Assembly (NCBI GenBank): GCA_900545365.1
Contig: UQYL01000003.1
Span: 50,610 to 114,609, forward strand
Origin: an uncultured Dialister sp.
Lineage (GTDB): Bacteria; Bacillota; Negativicutes; Veillonellales; Dialisteraceae
DNA: 64,000 nt
Direction of reading: 5' to 3'
Shown: piece by piece, positions 1-6,744 of the stretch
How the letters are laid out: every line of letters begins with the position of its first letter
Numbering within the stretch: the first letter of the stretch is position 1
The notes under the pieces: generated by a model
Databases searched by the model: none
The model's input: the letters and a program-made list of their open reading frames with translations, nothing else
Told to the model about the DNA's origin: nothing
Made by a program: the position numbers and the translations under genes

Positions 1-663
1 GGCCGCGCCAGTCGATAAAAGGCCCGTGTACAGGATCGGCTGCCATGCGGCGAGCAGCGCCTCCGGGCGGATGGTTTCAAACAGAAGCGCTCCCGCCAGA
101 TTGATTATGGCGCAGACGAGAAACTGCCCGGCCGCGATTTCGACGGGATCGTACCGGACGGACGCGTAATCGAGGTACAGAATGTGCGCGGAGAAGCAGA
201 ATGCGCAGAGAAATACGAGAAGATCGCCAGTGCCGACGGTCAGGGCTTCCGTGACGGACAGAAAATAGACGCCCGCCATGGCGAGCGCCGCGCCGATGAC
301 ATGATTCACGCGGAGGACATTTCCCAGGAAAAGTCCGAAGAGCGGCACCATGAGAATGTATGTGGCGGTGATAAAGCTGGCTTTGGATGCCGTCGTATAA
401 AGAATGCCGCACTGCTGGAGGATCGTGCCGGCGGAAAAAATAAGGCCCGCAAAGAGGATGCCCAGCCACCGGGGGAAAGCCGCTTTGACAGGCGGCGCTT
501 CGCGGCGGCTCAGCAGGAGCACCGGCAGCAGCGAGACCGCGCCGAGCAGGGAGCGGGCGGCGTTGAAGGTGAGCGGCCCGATGTCATTCATGGCGACGGA
601 CTGCGCCACGAACGCAAAGCCCCAGATCATCGCGGTGAGTATGAGAAGAAGACGATATTTCAT
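1..663 (-). CDS. EamA/DMT-family transporter, partial (3' end outside window)
   Basis: Reading the minus strand from the ATG at 663 gives an open frame of 221 codons that runs off the window edge. The translation starts MKYRLLLILTAMIWG and continues as alternating hydrophobic helices. It has the early WG after the first helix and the GPLTFNAARSLLGA segment typical of EamA/RhaT drug/metabolite transporters, which are ten-helix inner membrane proteins made of two repeats. A stop (TAA) lies two codons upstream of the ATG, so this start is forced apart from a CTG. The Shine-Dalgarno sequence is weak. The substrate cannot be told; most family members export metabolites or amino acids. It is divergent from rpsO and has its own promoter. 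Confidence 0.85.
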   Translation of the reverse strand, partial: MKYRLLLILTAMIWGFAFVAQSVAMNDIGPLTFNAARSLLGAVSLLPVLLLSRREAPPVKAAFPRWLGILFAGLIFSAGTILQQCGILYTTASKASFITATYILMVPLFGLFLGNVLRVNHVIGAALAMAGVYFLSVTEALTVGTGDLLVFLCAFCFSAHILYLDYASVRYDPVEIAAGQFLVCAIINLAGALLFETIRPEALLAAWQPILYTGLLSTGAA

Positions 664-731
664 CAGTTAAAATTCCGAGCCTGCTCTCCGTGTGGAGCGG
701 CTCGCTCCATTTCATCAATATTTCCTGACCT

Positions 732-760
732 ATTATATATTTACGCGTATTTTTTGTCGA
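732..760 (-). promoter_or_regulatory. Promoter of the EamA-type transporter
   Basis: On the minus strand TCGACA (760-755) is followed after 17 nt by a perfect TATAAT (737-732). The transcript would start near 725, about 60 nt before the ATG at 663. Confidence 0.7.
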
Positions 761-796
761 TTCACAGACAGATTCCTGCGGACGGAAGAATACGCC

Positions 797-825
797 TTGC
801 GCTTTTCCTGTCCGGCAGGTATAAT
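797..825 (+). promoter_or_regulatory. Promoter of rpsO
   Basis: TTGCGC (797-802), a 17-nt spacer and a perfect TATAAT (820-825). It leaves a leader of about 80 nt before rpsO. The same -35 hexamer is used before rpsB. Confidence 0.75.
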
Positions 826-911
826 ACACTCGTTGTGAACTGTGTCTTAGTTTTTCGAGACTCCGACGAATTACTCAGATACGGCAATTTTCCATACAGG
901 AGGAGAATATT

Positions 912-1181
912 ATGCTTACAGCAGAACAGAAAAAAGAAGTTATTGAACAGTATGCGACTCATGAAGGCGACACGGGATCTCCGGAAGTACAGATCGCGAT
1001 CCTCACGAAGAGAATCGTTATCCTCACGGAACATCTGAAGGAACACAAGAAAGATCATCATTCCCGCCGCGGCCTGCTGAAAATGGTCGGCCAGCGCAGA
1101 AACATGCTCGACTACCTCCGCCGCACGGACATCGAAAGATACAGAACCCTCGGCGCGAAGCTGGGCCTGCGTCTGAAATAA
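912..1181 (+). CDS. rpsO: 30S ribosomal protein S15
   Basis: 89 aa, the usual length of S15. The protein carries the conserved block THEGDTGSPEVQ and the YLRRTD...LGLR C-terminus. S15 is a primary 16S rRNA binder that organises the platform of the 30S subunit. The start ATG has a strong AGGAGGAG at 898-905 with 6-nt spacing. The gene is monocistronic, with its own promoter and a terminator directly downstream; there is no pnp gene next to it here. In many bacteria S15 represses its own translation through the mRNA leader. The roughly 80-nt leader would allow this, but no specific fold was established. Confidence 0.98.
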   Translation: MLTAEQKKEVIEQYATHEGDTGSPEVQIAILTKRIVILTEHLKEHKKDHHSRRGLLKMVGQRRNMLDYLRRTDIERYRTLGAKLGLRLK

Positions 1182-1187
1182 GAATGG

Positions 1188-1218
1188 AAAAATGCAGCGT
1201 GTCATGCGCTGCATTTTT
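1188..1218 (+). terminator. Intrinsic terminator of rpsO
   Basis: A 12-bp stem AAAAATGCAGCG / CGCTGCATTTTT with a 7-nt loop and a T-run, starting 7 nt after the rpsO stop. Confidence 0.9.
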
Positions 1219-1314
1219 GATTGCCTGAAAAAGAATCCGAAAGAGAAACGAATTTCCTTGCGCTCTTTCTGTATAATAAAAAAGTAGAAAAAGAAAGGAA
1301 AGGAAGCGGGGAAA

Positions 1315-1482
1315 ATGGACGAGAAAGATGAAGCGCGGATGGATGAAGCCGTAAGAGAGCTGCTGAAAGATCCGGTAATGGTGAAAGAGGTCGCGAAGAT
1401 GCGTGACCGGGGCATGTCTGAGACCTACGTGCAGAATTGGCTCCGCCAGATCGCGGCGCTGAATCAGACGGGAAAGAAATAA
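1315..1482 (+). CDS. Small hypothetical protein (55 aa)
   Basis: An ATG at 1315 opens a 55-codon frame ending at TAA 1480-1482. A TATAAT lies at 1272-1277 and a purine-rich Shine-Dalgarno stretch (GGAAGCGGGG) precedes the start. A terminator begins at the stop codon, so the unit looks like a complete small gene. The protein is highly charged (DEKDEARMDEAVREL at the N-terminus). Residues about 24-46 (KEVAKMRDRGMSETYVQNWL) look like a short helix-turn-helix-like or helical hairpin segment. No signal peptide or membrane segment is seen. I do not recognise the family. Codon use resembles the neighbouring core genes. Confidence 0.6.
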   Translation: MDEKDEARMDEAVRELLKDPVMVKEVAKMRDRGMSETYVQNWLRQIAALNQTGKK

Positions 1483-1513
1483 GCGGAAGGGAAAAAAGTA
1501 CCTTCCGCTTTTT
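1481..1513 (+). terminator. Intrinsic terminator of the 55-aa gene
   Basis: AAGCGGAAGG / CCTTCCGCTT stem with a 10-nt loop and a T-run. It overlaps the stop codon of the small gene. Confidence 0.88.
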
Positions 1514-1582
1514 GTATGCTGAAAACCCCCGGTTTCACCGGGGAGTTCCCTAGAGCTTCTAGCTATGAGGAAAGTGTTACAT

Positions 1583-1656
1583 AAAAAAGACCTCCCTGTA
1601 TAGTACAAGAGTCAGTCTGTCAAAATGACAAATGTACGAAAAGGGAGGTCTTTTTT
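1583..1656 (+). promoter_or_regulatory. Hairpin occluding the tnpA ribosome binding site
   Basis: AAAAAAGACCTCCCT (1583-1597) is perfectly complementary to AGGGAGGTCTTTTTT (1642-1656). The second arm contains the GGGAGG Shine-Dalgarno (1643-1648) and ends one base before the ATG. Its T-run makes the fold an intrinsic terminator as well. In IS200 such a leader both blocks read-through transcription and hides the tnpA ribosome site; the same arrangement is visible here. Confidence 0.85.
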
Positions 1657-2115
1657 ATGGACGATGTGAAAAGTTTATCACATACGAAATGGAATTGTAA
1701 GTACCATATAGTTTTTGCGCCAAAGTATAGAAGGAAAGTGTTTTATGAACAGGAAAGAATGGAAATCGGACAAATATTAAGGACGCTGTGCAAAAGGAAA
1801 GAAGTAAATTTGTTAGAAGCCGAGGCATGTCCAGATCATATCCACATACTGGTGGAGATACCGCCTAAAATCAGCATATCCAATTTTATGGGGTATCTGA
1901 AAGGGAAAAGCAGCCTGGCGATTTATGAGAAATGGGGGAATATGAAATACAAGTATAAAAGGAGATCATTCTGGTGTCGAGGATACTATGTAGATACGGT
2001 AGGAAAAAATACGAAAAAGATCAGAGAATATATCCAGAATCAATTGAGAGAAGACAAAGAACTGGATGAAATGACGTTGAATTTAACCGACCCGTTTACG
2101 GGTAACAAGAAATAA
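1657..2115 (+). CDS. tnpA: IS200/IS605-family transposase TnpA
   Basis: 152 aa, the normal size of a Y1 HUH transposase. The HUH metal-binding motif is H61-I-H63 in CPDHIHILVEIPP. The catalytic tyrosine is most likely Y125 in KKIREYIQNQ. The enzyme acts as a dimer on single-stranded DNA and recognises the end hairpins of the element. The frame is intact with no frameshift, so the copy may still be active. The start ATG lies 8 nt after GGGAGG, inside a stable hairpin that should keep expression low. Base composition is more A-rich than the surrounding core genes, which fits a horizontally moving element. Confidence 0.96.
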   Translation: MDDVKSLSHTKWNCKYHIVFAPKYRRKVFYEQERMEIGQILRTLCKRKEVNLLEAEACPDHIHILVEIPPKISISNFMGYLKGKSSLAIYEKWGNMKYKYKRRSFWCRGYYVDTVGKNTKKIREYIQNQLREDKELDEMTLNLTDPFTGNKK

Positions 2116-2177
2116 GATGCACGGACAGACTGACAAAGGAGCGCGGGGACGCGCTGCCGGTAGAACAGGCGCTTTGT

Positions 2178-2230
2178 GCCGCATGTGAAATACCCCCGGC
2201 TACGCCGGGGGATATTTTTTTTCATGCGGC
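2178..2230 (+). repeat. Nested palindrome at the right end of the IS element
   Basis: The right-end hairpin (2193-2211) lies inside a wider inverted repeat, GCCGCATG (2178-2185) against CATGCGGC (2223-2230). An eight-T run lies at about 2214-2222. The structure could also terminate transcription leaving tnpA. Confidence 0.6.
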
Positions 2231-2332
2231 AGAGGCATTTGAACGGATTCGTTATAAGTATTGGGAATTTAAGATGCGGCGGGGTATAAAGAAGACAGAA
2301 CCAGCGGAAAGCGGAAGAAGGGAGAGGGAAAG

Positions 2333-2827
2333 ATGAAAAAATGGATGACAGCATGCTGCCTGGGGCTGGCAGCGGCCGCCGCGGCGGGATGCGGCGCGAC
2401 GGGAGCGGCTTCCGGGAATCCGGCGTCTCCGGAGACAACTGTGCAGAGGGAAGAGATTTTATCGGAGGACAGTAAGGAAATGAAACAGATTCGCATAGAA
2501 GACGGGGCAGGACATGCCGCGGTATTTGAATTGAACGGAAGCGGCGCGGCGGAGGCGCTGTACGCCCAGCTGCCTCTTACGGTACAAGTGGAGAATTTCA
2601 GCAGCAATGAAAAAATTTTTTATCCGGCGGAACTTCCTCTGACGGATACGCCCCATCCGGCGGAACCGGAAGCGGGCGTGCTGGCGTATTATGCGCCATG
2701 GGGAAATGTAGTCATGTTCTATGATTCTTTCCGCCCGAACGGGGATCTCTACGAATTGGGACACGCGGTTGCCGGGACGGATCAGATCGCGCTGTTTTCC
2801 GGCGAGCTGCATGCGGCGGCGCTGTAA
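2333..2827 (+). CDS. Cyclophilin-like fold lipoprotein
   Basis: 164 aa. A lipoprotein signal peptide is visible: MKKW, a short hydrophobic run, then AAGC with the lipidated cysteine at about C20, followed by a Gly/Ala/Ser linker. The mature domain has the sequence features of cyclophilin-like proteins of the Cyclophil_like2 (DUF3830/cyclophilin-like) type: AALYAQLPLTVQVENFSSNE, then LAYYAPWGNVVMFYDSFRPN and YELGHAVAG near the end. These are small periplasmic or membrane-attached beta-barrel proteins of uncertain function; peptidyl-prolyl isomerase activity should not be assumed. It is a single gene between the IS element and the feo operon, with its own downstream terminator. Confidence 0.8.
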   Translation: MKKWMTACCLGLAAAAAAGCGATGAASGNPASPETTVQREEILSEDSKEMKQIRIEDGAGHAAVFELNGSGAAEALYAQLPLTVQVENFSSNEKIFYPAELPLTDTPHPAEPEAGVLAYYAPWGNVVMFYDSFRPNGDLYELGHAVAGTDQIALFSGELHAAAL

Positions 2828-2853
2828 GAGCCCGCCGGCAGTGAATCGAAGAA

Positions 2854-2885
2854 GCCGTCAGGCCTGTAAGGGCCGGCGGCTTTTT
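2854..2885 (+). terminator. Intrinsic terminator of the lipoprotein gene
   Basis: GCCGTCAGGCC pairs with GGGCCGGCGGC around a TGTAA loop, with one mismatch and a G-T pair, followed by TTTTT. Confidence 0.8.
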
Positions 2886-2935
2886 GCGTGCCTGCATTCT
2901 GTTTTCGGGTGAGGCGGAATGTTTATAAAAAACAG

Positions 2936-2964
2936 TTTCCATGTGTTCAGAAAAGGTATATATT
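2936..2964 (+). promoter_or_regulatory. Probable promoter of the feo operon
   Basis: TTTCCA (2936-2941), a 17-nt spacer and TATATT (2959-2964) upstream of feoA. The region to 3071 is A/T-rich. I could not identify a convincing Fur-type 19-bp palindrome, although iron control would be expected. Confidence 0.45.
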
Positions 2965-3071
2965 TTATACAAGAAGAAATTGAAAGTTTTGTTTGATGAA
3001 ATATATTTTTCTGTATGTAGAGGCCGGCTTATTCGGCGGAAGAGGATCCGCGGGGCGGGCCGGAGCCAGAG

Positions 3072-3314
3072 GTGAGAAAATTGCTGTTGAAAGACGGGCA
3101 GGTCGGGATGTCTTACGCGGTGGAGGCGACGCATCTTCCCTTTCAGCTGGAGCGGCGTCTGGAAGCGCTGGGTATGACCAGAGATACGCGGATCTCCGTG
3201 CTGAACCGCAAAGGGAAAGGGATACTGATCATCAAGCTGAGAGGCAGCCGTTTTGCGCTGGGCTATAACATTACGAAGAACATTGAAGTGAAAGCGGGTG
3301 AACCGGTTGGGTGA
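3072..3314 (+). CDS. feoA: Ferrous iron transport protein A
   Basis: 80 aa, the size of a single FeoA domain (SH3-like beta barrel). The pattern ERRLEALGMTRDTRISVLNRKGKGILIIKLRGSRFALGYNITKNIEV is classic FeoA. The start is GTG, preceded by GGAG at 3062-3065 with 6-nt spacing. An in-frame stop at 3018-3020 limits any extension. FeoA is a small cytosolic partner thought to regulate FeoB. The stop overlaps the start of feoB by 17 nt, which indicates translational coupling. Confidence 0.93.
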   Translation: MRKLLLKDGQVGMSYAVEATHLPFQLERRLEALGMTRDTRISVLNRKGKGILIIKLRGSRFALGYNITKNIEVKAGEPVG

Positions 3315-5361
3315 GAGGGAGATAACCGTCGGCTTTATCGGAAATCCGAACTGCGGCAAGACCACTCTTTTTAACGCGTATACCGGAGCGAATCTGAAAG
3401 TGGCGAACTGGCCCGGCGTTACCGTGGAGAAAATGGAAGGGGAGGTCGAAGAGGAGGAAGATCATGTCCATATCCATCTGGTCGATCTGCCCGGTACGTA
3501 CAGCCTGACTTCCTATACGATGGAGGAGACGGTGGCCCGGCAGTGCATCCTGAGCGGGCAGGTCGACGTCATCATCAATGTGGTCGACGCGTCGGCGCTG
3601 GAGCGCAGCCTGTATCTGACGCTGCAGCTTCTGGAATTGGGGCGTCCTGTGGTGATGGCGCTCAATATGATGGACATCGTGGAAAAGCGGGGTATGGAGA
3701 TTGATCTCCACCGTCTGCCGGAATTGCTCGGCACCCCGGTGATCCCGATTTCTGCCCGGCAGCGCCGCGGGCTGGATATCCTTCTTCATGCGGCGGTGAT
3801 GCACGAAGGGAGCACCGGCCCGGATCGGCTGATCCATTTCCATAAAGAGGTTTCCCATCACCGGCACGATCATCACGCAGAATATGCCATGGTCTATTCG
3901 GATGAGATCGAGGATAAGATCGATCAGATCCTTCCTGTGCTGAAACAAAAATATCCTGATCTCATCAATTACCGCTGGCACGCGCTGAAACTGCTGGAAG
4001 GAGACCGGGAGATCTCGGAAAAATATCCTGTGGAGCTTCCGGAAGTGCTGGACCGCAGCTATGAGTCGGAGATTATCAATCAGAAATATGACTTCATCGG
4101 AGAGATTATCCGGGAAGTGCTCATTCACAAAGTGCGGCAGGACGTGCTTACGGAGCGGGCGGATAAGGTGCTGACGAGCAATGTCTGGGGCATCCCCGTA
4201 TTTCTCGGCATCATGGCGGTGACCTTTTTTCTGACCTTTACGATCGGCGACTGGATCAAGGGATTTTTTGAGGCGGGCATCGGCTGGCTTTCCGAAGGAG
4301 CAGGTTCCTTCCTGCTTCATGTCGGCGCGGGAGAGATGGCGACGTCTCTTCTGGTGGACGGCATCATCGGCGGCGTCGGGACAATCGTCACTTTTCTGCC
4401 CAATATCCTCATCCTTTTCCTGTGCTTGGCGCTTCTGGAGGACAGCGGCTACATGGCGCGGGTGGCGTATGTGATGGAAGATATCATGAGCCGCCTCGGG
4501 CTGTCGGGGAAGGCTTTCATCCCCATGCTTCTCGGATTCGGATGCACCGTGCCGGCTGTCATGGCGTCGCGGGCGCTGGAAAATAAGCGGGACCGCTACA
4601 AGGTCATGCTCGTCACGCCGTTTATGAGCTGCAACGCCAGGCTGACGATTTATATTCTCTTTTCGGAAATGTTTTTCCCCGGGCACGCCATGCTCGTGGC
4701 GTACTCCATGTACCTCATCGGCATCGCGGTGGCGATCGCCGTTTCCTGGATCATCCATCTGCTGGACAGGAAAAACAGCGCGAATTACCTGATGATCGAG
4801 CTGCCGGAATATAAACTGCCCGATTCCCGGACAGTAGGCATCTATGTGTGGGAAAAGATCAAGGAATATCTGGAAAAAGCGGGCACCACGATTTTCCTGG
4901 CTACGCTTGCCATCTGGTGCCTTCTGAATTTCGGGCCCGGAGGATACGCGGCGGACATGGCGGGCAGCTTCGGGGCGATCCTCGGCAAGGCGCTGACTCC
5001 GTTTTTTGCGCCGATCGGTCTTGGCTTCTGGCAGATCGTGGTGGCGCTGATTGCCGGGGTATCGGCAAAAGAAGTAGTCGTTTCCAGCTGCGCCGTGCTT
5101 TTCGGCGTGGTCAACGCGAGCGCGCCGGAAGGGATGGCCGCTTTTGCCGAAGCGCTCACCGCCATAGGGTTTGGCCCTTTTAACGCGTTCTGCCTCATGG
5201 TTTTCTGCCTGCTGTACATTCCCTGCGCGGCGGCGCTGGCGACGATCCGGAAAGAAGCGGACAGCTGGGCATGGATGGGATTTACCGCCTTTTTCCAGCT
5301 GGCGGTGGCATGGATCGTAACTTTTTGCATATATCAAGCGGGTTCCCGTCTGCTGTTCTGA
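3298..5361 (+). CDS. feoB: Ferrous iron transporter FeoB
   Basis: 687 aa. The N-terminal G-protein domain shows G1 GNPNCGKT (residues 15-22), G3 DLPG (63-66) and G4 NMMD (123-126). A helical linker follows. The polytopic membrane core has paired Gate segments, the first with the GCTVPA motif. FeoB takes up Fe(II) across the inner membrane under GTP control. A histidine-rich stretch at about 180-193 (HFHKEVSHHRHDHH) lies between the G domain and the linker and might bind metal; this is inference. The start is GTG overlapping feoA, or TTG 3307; neither has a strong Shine-Dalgarno, so translation is probably coupled. The operon is feoA-feoB-Cys-rich protein. Confidence 0.97.
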   Translation: MNRLGEREITVGFIGNPNCGKTTLFNAYTGANLKVANWPGVTVEKMEGEVEEEEDHVHIHLVDLPGTYSLTSYTMEETVARQCILSGQVDVIINVVDASALERSLYLTLQLLELGRPVVMALNMMDIVEKRGMEIDLHRLPELLGTPVIPISARQRRGLDILLHAAVMHEGSTGPDRLIHFHKEVSHHRHDHHAEYAMVYSDEIEDKIDQILPVLKQKYPDLINYRWHALKLLEGDREISEKYPVELPEVLDRSYESEIINQKYDFIGEIIREVLIHKVRQDVLTERADKVLTSNVWGIPVFLGIMAVTFFLTFTIGDWIKGFFEAGIGWLSEGAGSFLLHVGAGEMATSLLVDGIIGGVGTIVTFLPNILILFLCLALLEDSGYMARVAYVMEDIMSRLGLSGKAFIPMLLGFGCTVPAVMASRALENKRDRYKVMLVTPFMSCNARLTIYILFSEMFFPGHAMLVAYSMYLIGIAVAIAVSWIIHLLDRKNSANYLMIELPEYKLPDSRTVGIYVWEKIKEYLEKAGTTIFLATLAIWCLLNFGPGGYAADMAGSFGAILGKALTPFFAPIGLGFWQIVVALIAGVSAKEVVVSSCAVLFGVVNASAPEGMAAFAEALTAIGFGPFNAFCLMVFCLLYIPCAAALATIRKEADSWAWMGFTAFFQLAVAWIVTFCIYQAGSRLLF

Positions 5362-5382
5362 CACGGAAAGAAGGAGAAAACG

Positions 5383-5589
5383 GTGGCGGCATGGATACTG
5401 GCGGCGGTACTGCTTTTGTACTGCGGATGGGCGTGCCGGAGAATCTGGCTGCGCCGGAAGAAAAAGCCCGTGGGATGTATGGGCTGTCCGTACAAGGGAA
5501 CGGCCCGGTGCCGCGGAGAAACGGGGCTCCGCGGCGGCATTGACCGCAGGGGGGCGGCTTTGCGGCGGCGTTCCGTTCCGCGGGAATAA
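5383..5589 (+). CDS. FeoB-associated Cys-rich membrane protein
   Basis: 68 aa. The GTG start at 5383 has AAGGAG at 5371-5376. One N-terminal transmembrane helix (WILAAVLLLYCGWACRRIWL) is followed by a basic patch and the motif CMGCPYKGTARC. This CxGCP pattern and the position after feoB match the FeoB-associated Cys-rich protein family (PF12669). Members are thought to help FeoB by binding iron near the pore, but a function is not proven. A terminator follows the stop closely, so this is the last gene of the operon. The C-terminal tail is unusually rich in Arg and Gly. Confidence 0.85.
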   Translation: MAAWILAAVLLLYCGWACRRIWLRRKKKPVGCMGCPYKGTARCRGETGLRGGIDRRGAALRRRSVPRE

Positions 5590-5602
5590 ATACAGCGGGG
5601 AC

Positions 5603-5624
5603 AGGCGGCGGCAGGCCGCCTTTT
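5603..5624 (+). terminator. Intrinsic terminator of the feo operon
   Basis: Perfect 7-bp stem AGGCGGC / GCCGCCT with loop GGCAG, then TTTT. Confidence 0.8.
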
Positions 5625-5669
5625 CTTCTGCGCATTTTTCCGCAAATTTCTGTCGGATTCTATTCGATG

Positions 5670-5678
5670 TGGTACAAT
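5670..5678 (+). promoter_or_regulatory. Extended -10 promoter of the mre operon
   Basis: TGG-TACAAT at 5670-5678 fits an extended -10 element. No good -35 box is seen 16-18 nt upstream. It lies 32 nt before the mreB start. Confidence 0.55.
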
Positions 5679-5709
5679 AAACAGGATATGGACAGGAAGG
5701 GAAAAATTT

Positions 5710-6741
5710 ATGAAATCATTTTCCGCGGCAGGCAGAATCGGCATAGATCTGGGGTCATCGCAGACCCGGATCTATGCCGGAAATAAAATCATTCTTTCAG
5801 AAAACAGCGCCGCTGTGATCAATAACGTGACCGGCGCGGTAGAAGGATTCGGCGTGGGCGCGCTGGTCCTTTATCACAGAGAACCGGAAAAATACCGCCT
5901 GGAGTGGCCGGTGAGCCATGGGACGATCGCCGATTATGATCTGACGAAGGGAATGCTGCAGTATTTCCTTGAAAAAGTCATGCATCATTCCGTGAGCCGC
6001 CCGAAAGCGGGGCTGGCGGTCCCCAGCGGGACGAGCACTGTTGTGCGTCATGCGCTGACCGACGCGGCGCTTCACGCGGGAATGAGGGAAGTATACTTGA
6101 TCTCATCGCCCGCGGCGGCGCTTCTCGGCGCGGGGTGGCCGCTGTCCGGTCCCGCGGCGGCTCTTTCGGTCGTCGTCGGGAGGGATATCACAAACTGCGG
6201 CCTCTTTTCCTGCGGCGGCGTCGTAGCGGAAGGGGCGATTCCCTTCGGCGGGTATGATATCGATTACGGTATCCGCACATACATGATGGAGAAACATCAT
6301 ATGATGATCGGCCTGGAAATGGCGGAGACCATCAAACGGGAGATGGCAAGTGTCACGGTGCCGAAAGAAGCGCTGTCCATCAATGTGCGCGGACGGCGCG
6401 CGGAAGACGGGGTCGAGCTGATCCTCGTGCTGAGCGCGAGGGAGCTTTATCCCATCATGCAGCTGCTGCTGCTTCCGGTCACGCGGCTGATCAAGCGGAT
6501 CGTCCGTTCCGCGGAGCCGGAAATGGCGGGAGATCTGCTGAAGAACGGGATCCTGCTCTCCGGCGGCCTGGCGCTGCTGAAAGGCATGAGTGACTGGGTC
6601 GCTTCTGAAATCGGCATTCCCGTATTTGTGCCGGAAAATCCGGAAGAAACTGTCGCGGCAGGCTGCTTCCTCGCCCTGAGCGAGTATGAAAAGCTGCCGG
6701 ATGTGATTGAAAACGGCGAGATGTATTGCGGAAAGGAGTAA
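5710..6741 (+). CDS. mreB: Divergent MreB-like actin homologue
   Basis: 343 aa, normal MreB length, and first gene of an mreBCD-mrdA-rodA operon. MreB forms membrane-bound filaments that guide sidewall peptidoglycan synthesis. The fold is recognisable from GIDLGSSQT (11-19, phosphate 1), GTIADYD, AVPSG and LSGGLALLKG (adenosine loop). Key nucleotide motifs are altered. Phosphate 2, usually DIGGGTT, reads GRDITNC (157-163). The usual catalytic EEP segment reads ISSP, with Ser at 132-133. The adenosine loop lacks one Gly of the usual GGGALL. ATP hydrolysis is therefore probably weakened or lost. This is inference from motif loss; the rest of the protein has no frameshift or truncation. Confidence 0.85.
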   Translation: MKSFSAAGRIGIDLGSSQTRIYAGNKIILSENSAAVINNVTGAVEGFGVGALVLYHREPEKYRLEWPVSHGTIADYDLTKGMLQYFLEKVMHHSVSRPKAGLAVPSGTSTVVRHALTDAALHAGMREVYLISSPAAALLGAGWPLSGPAAALSVVVGRDITNCGLFSCGGVVAEGAIPFGGYDIDYGIRTYMMEKHHMMIGLEMAETIKREMASVTVPKEALSINVRGRRAEDGVELILVLSARELYPIMQLLLLPVTRLIKRIVRSAEPEMAGDLLKNGILLSGGLALLKGMSDWVASEIGIPVFVPENPEETVAAGCFLALSEYEKLPDVIENGEMYCGKE

Positions 6742-6744
6742 GCT

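Larger units (their letters stand above)
1521..2220 (+). mobile_element. IS200/IS605-family insertion sequence (tnpA only)
   Basis: One tnpA gene is flanked by GC-rich subterminal hairpins. The left one is CCCCGG-TTTCA-CCGGGG at 1527-1543. The right one is CCCCCGGC-TAC-GCCGGGGG at 2193-2211. Hairpins rather than terminal inverted repeats are the hallmark of HUH single-strand transposons of the IS200 group. No tnpB accompanies tnpA, so it is IS200-like. Exact ends cannot be fixed from one copy, because cleavage occurs some distance from the hairpins. The element sits between the terminator of a small gene and a lipoprotein gene and disrupts neither. Confidence 0.85.

Noticed and set aside
184..1038. 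284-aa plus-strand frame overlapping the transporter and rpsO
   Set aside because: It covers the promoter region and the rpsO start in another frame. The minus strand encodes an EamA-type transporter here.
2993..3268. 91-aa frame overlapping feoA
   Set aside because: Shadow frame; feoA in the other frame has strong family motifs and a Shine-Dalgarno.
3271..5364. 697-aa open frame antisense to feoB
   Set aside because: It is a mirror of the feoB reading frame, rich in His/Arg/Gln, with no domain; feoB has all its motifs on the plus strand.
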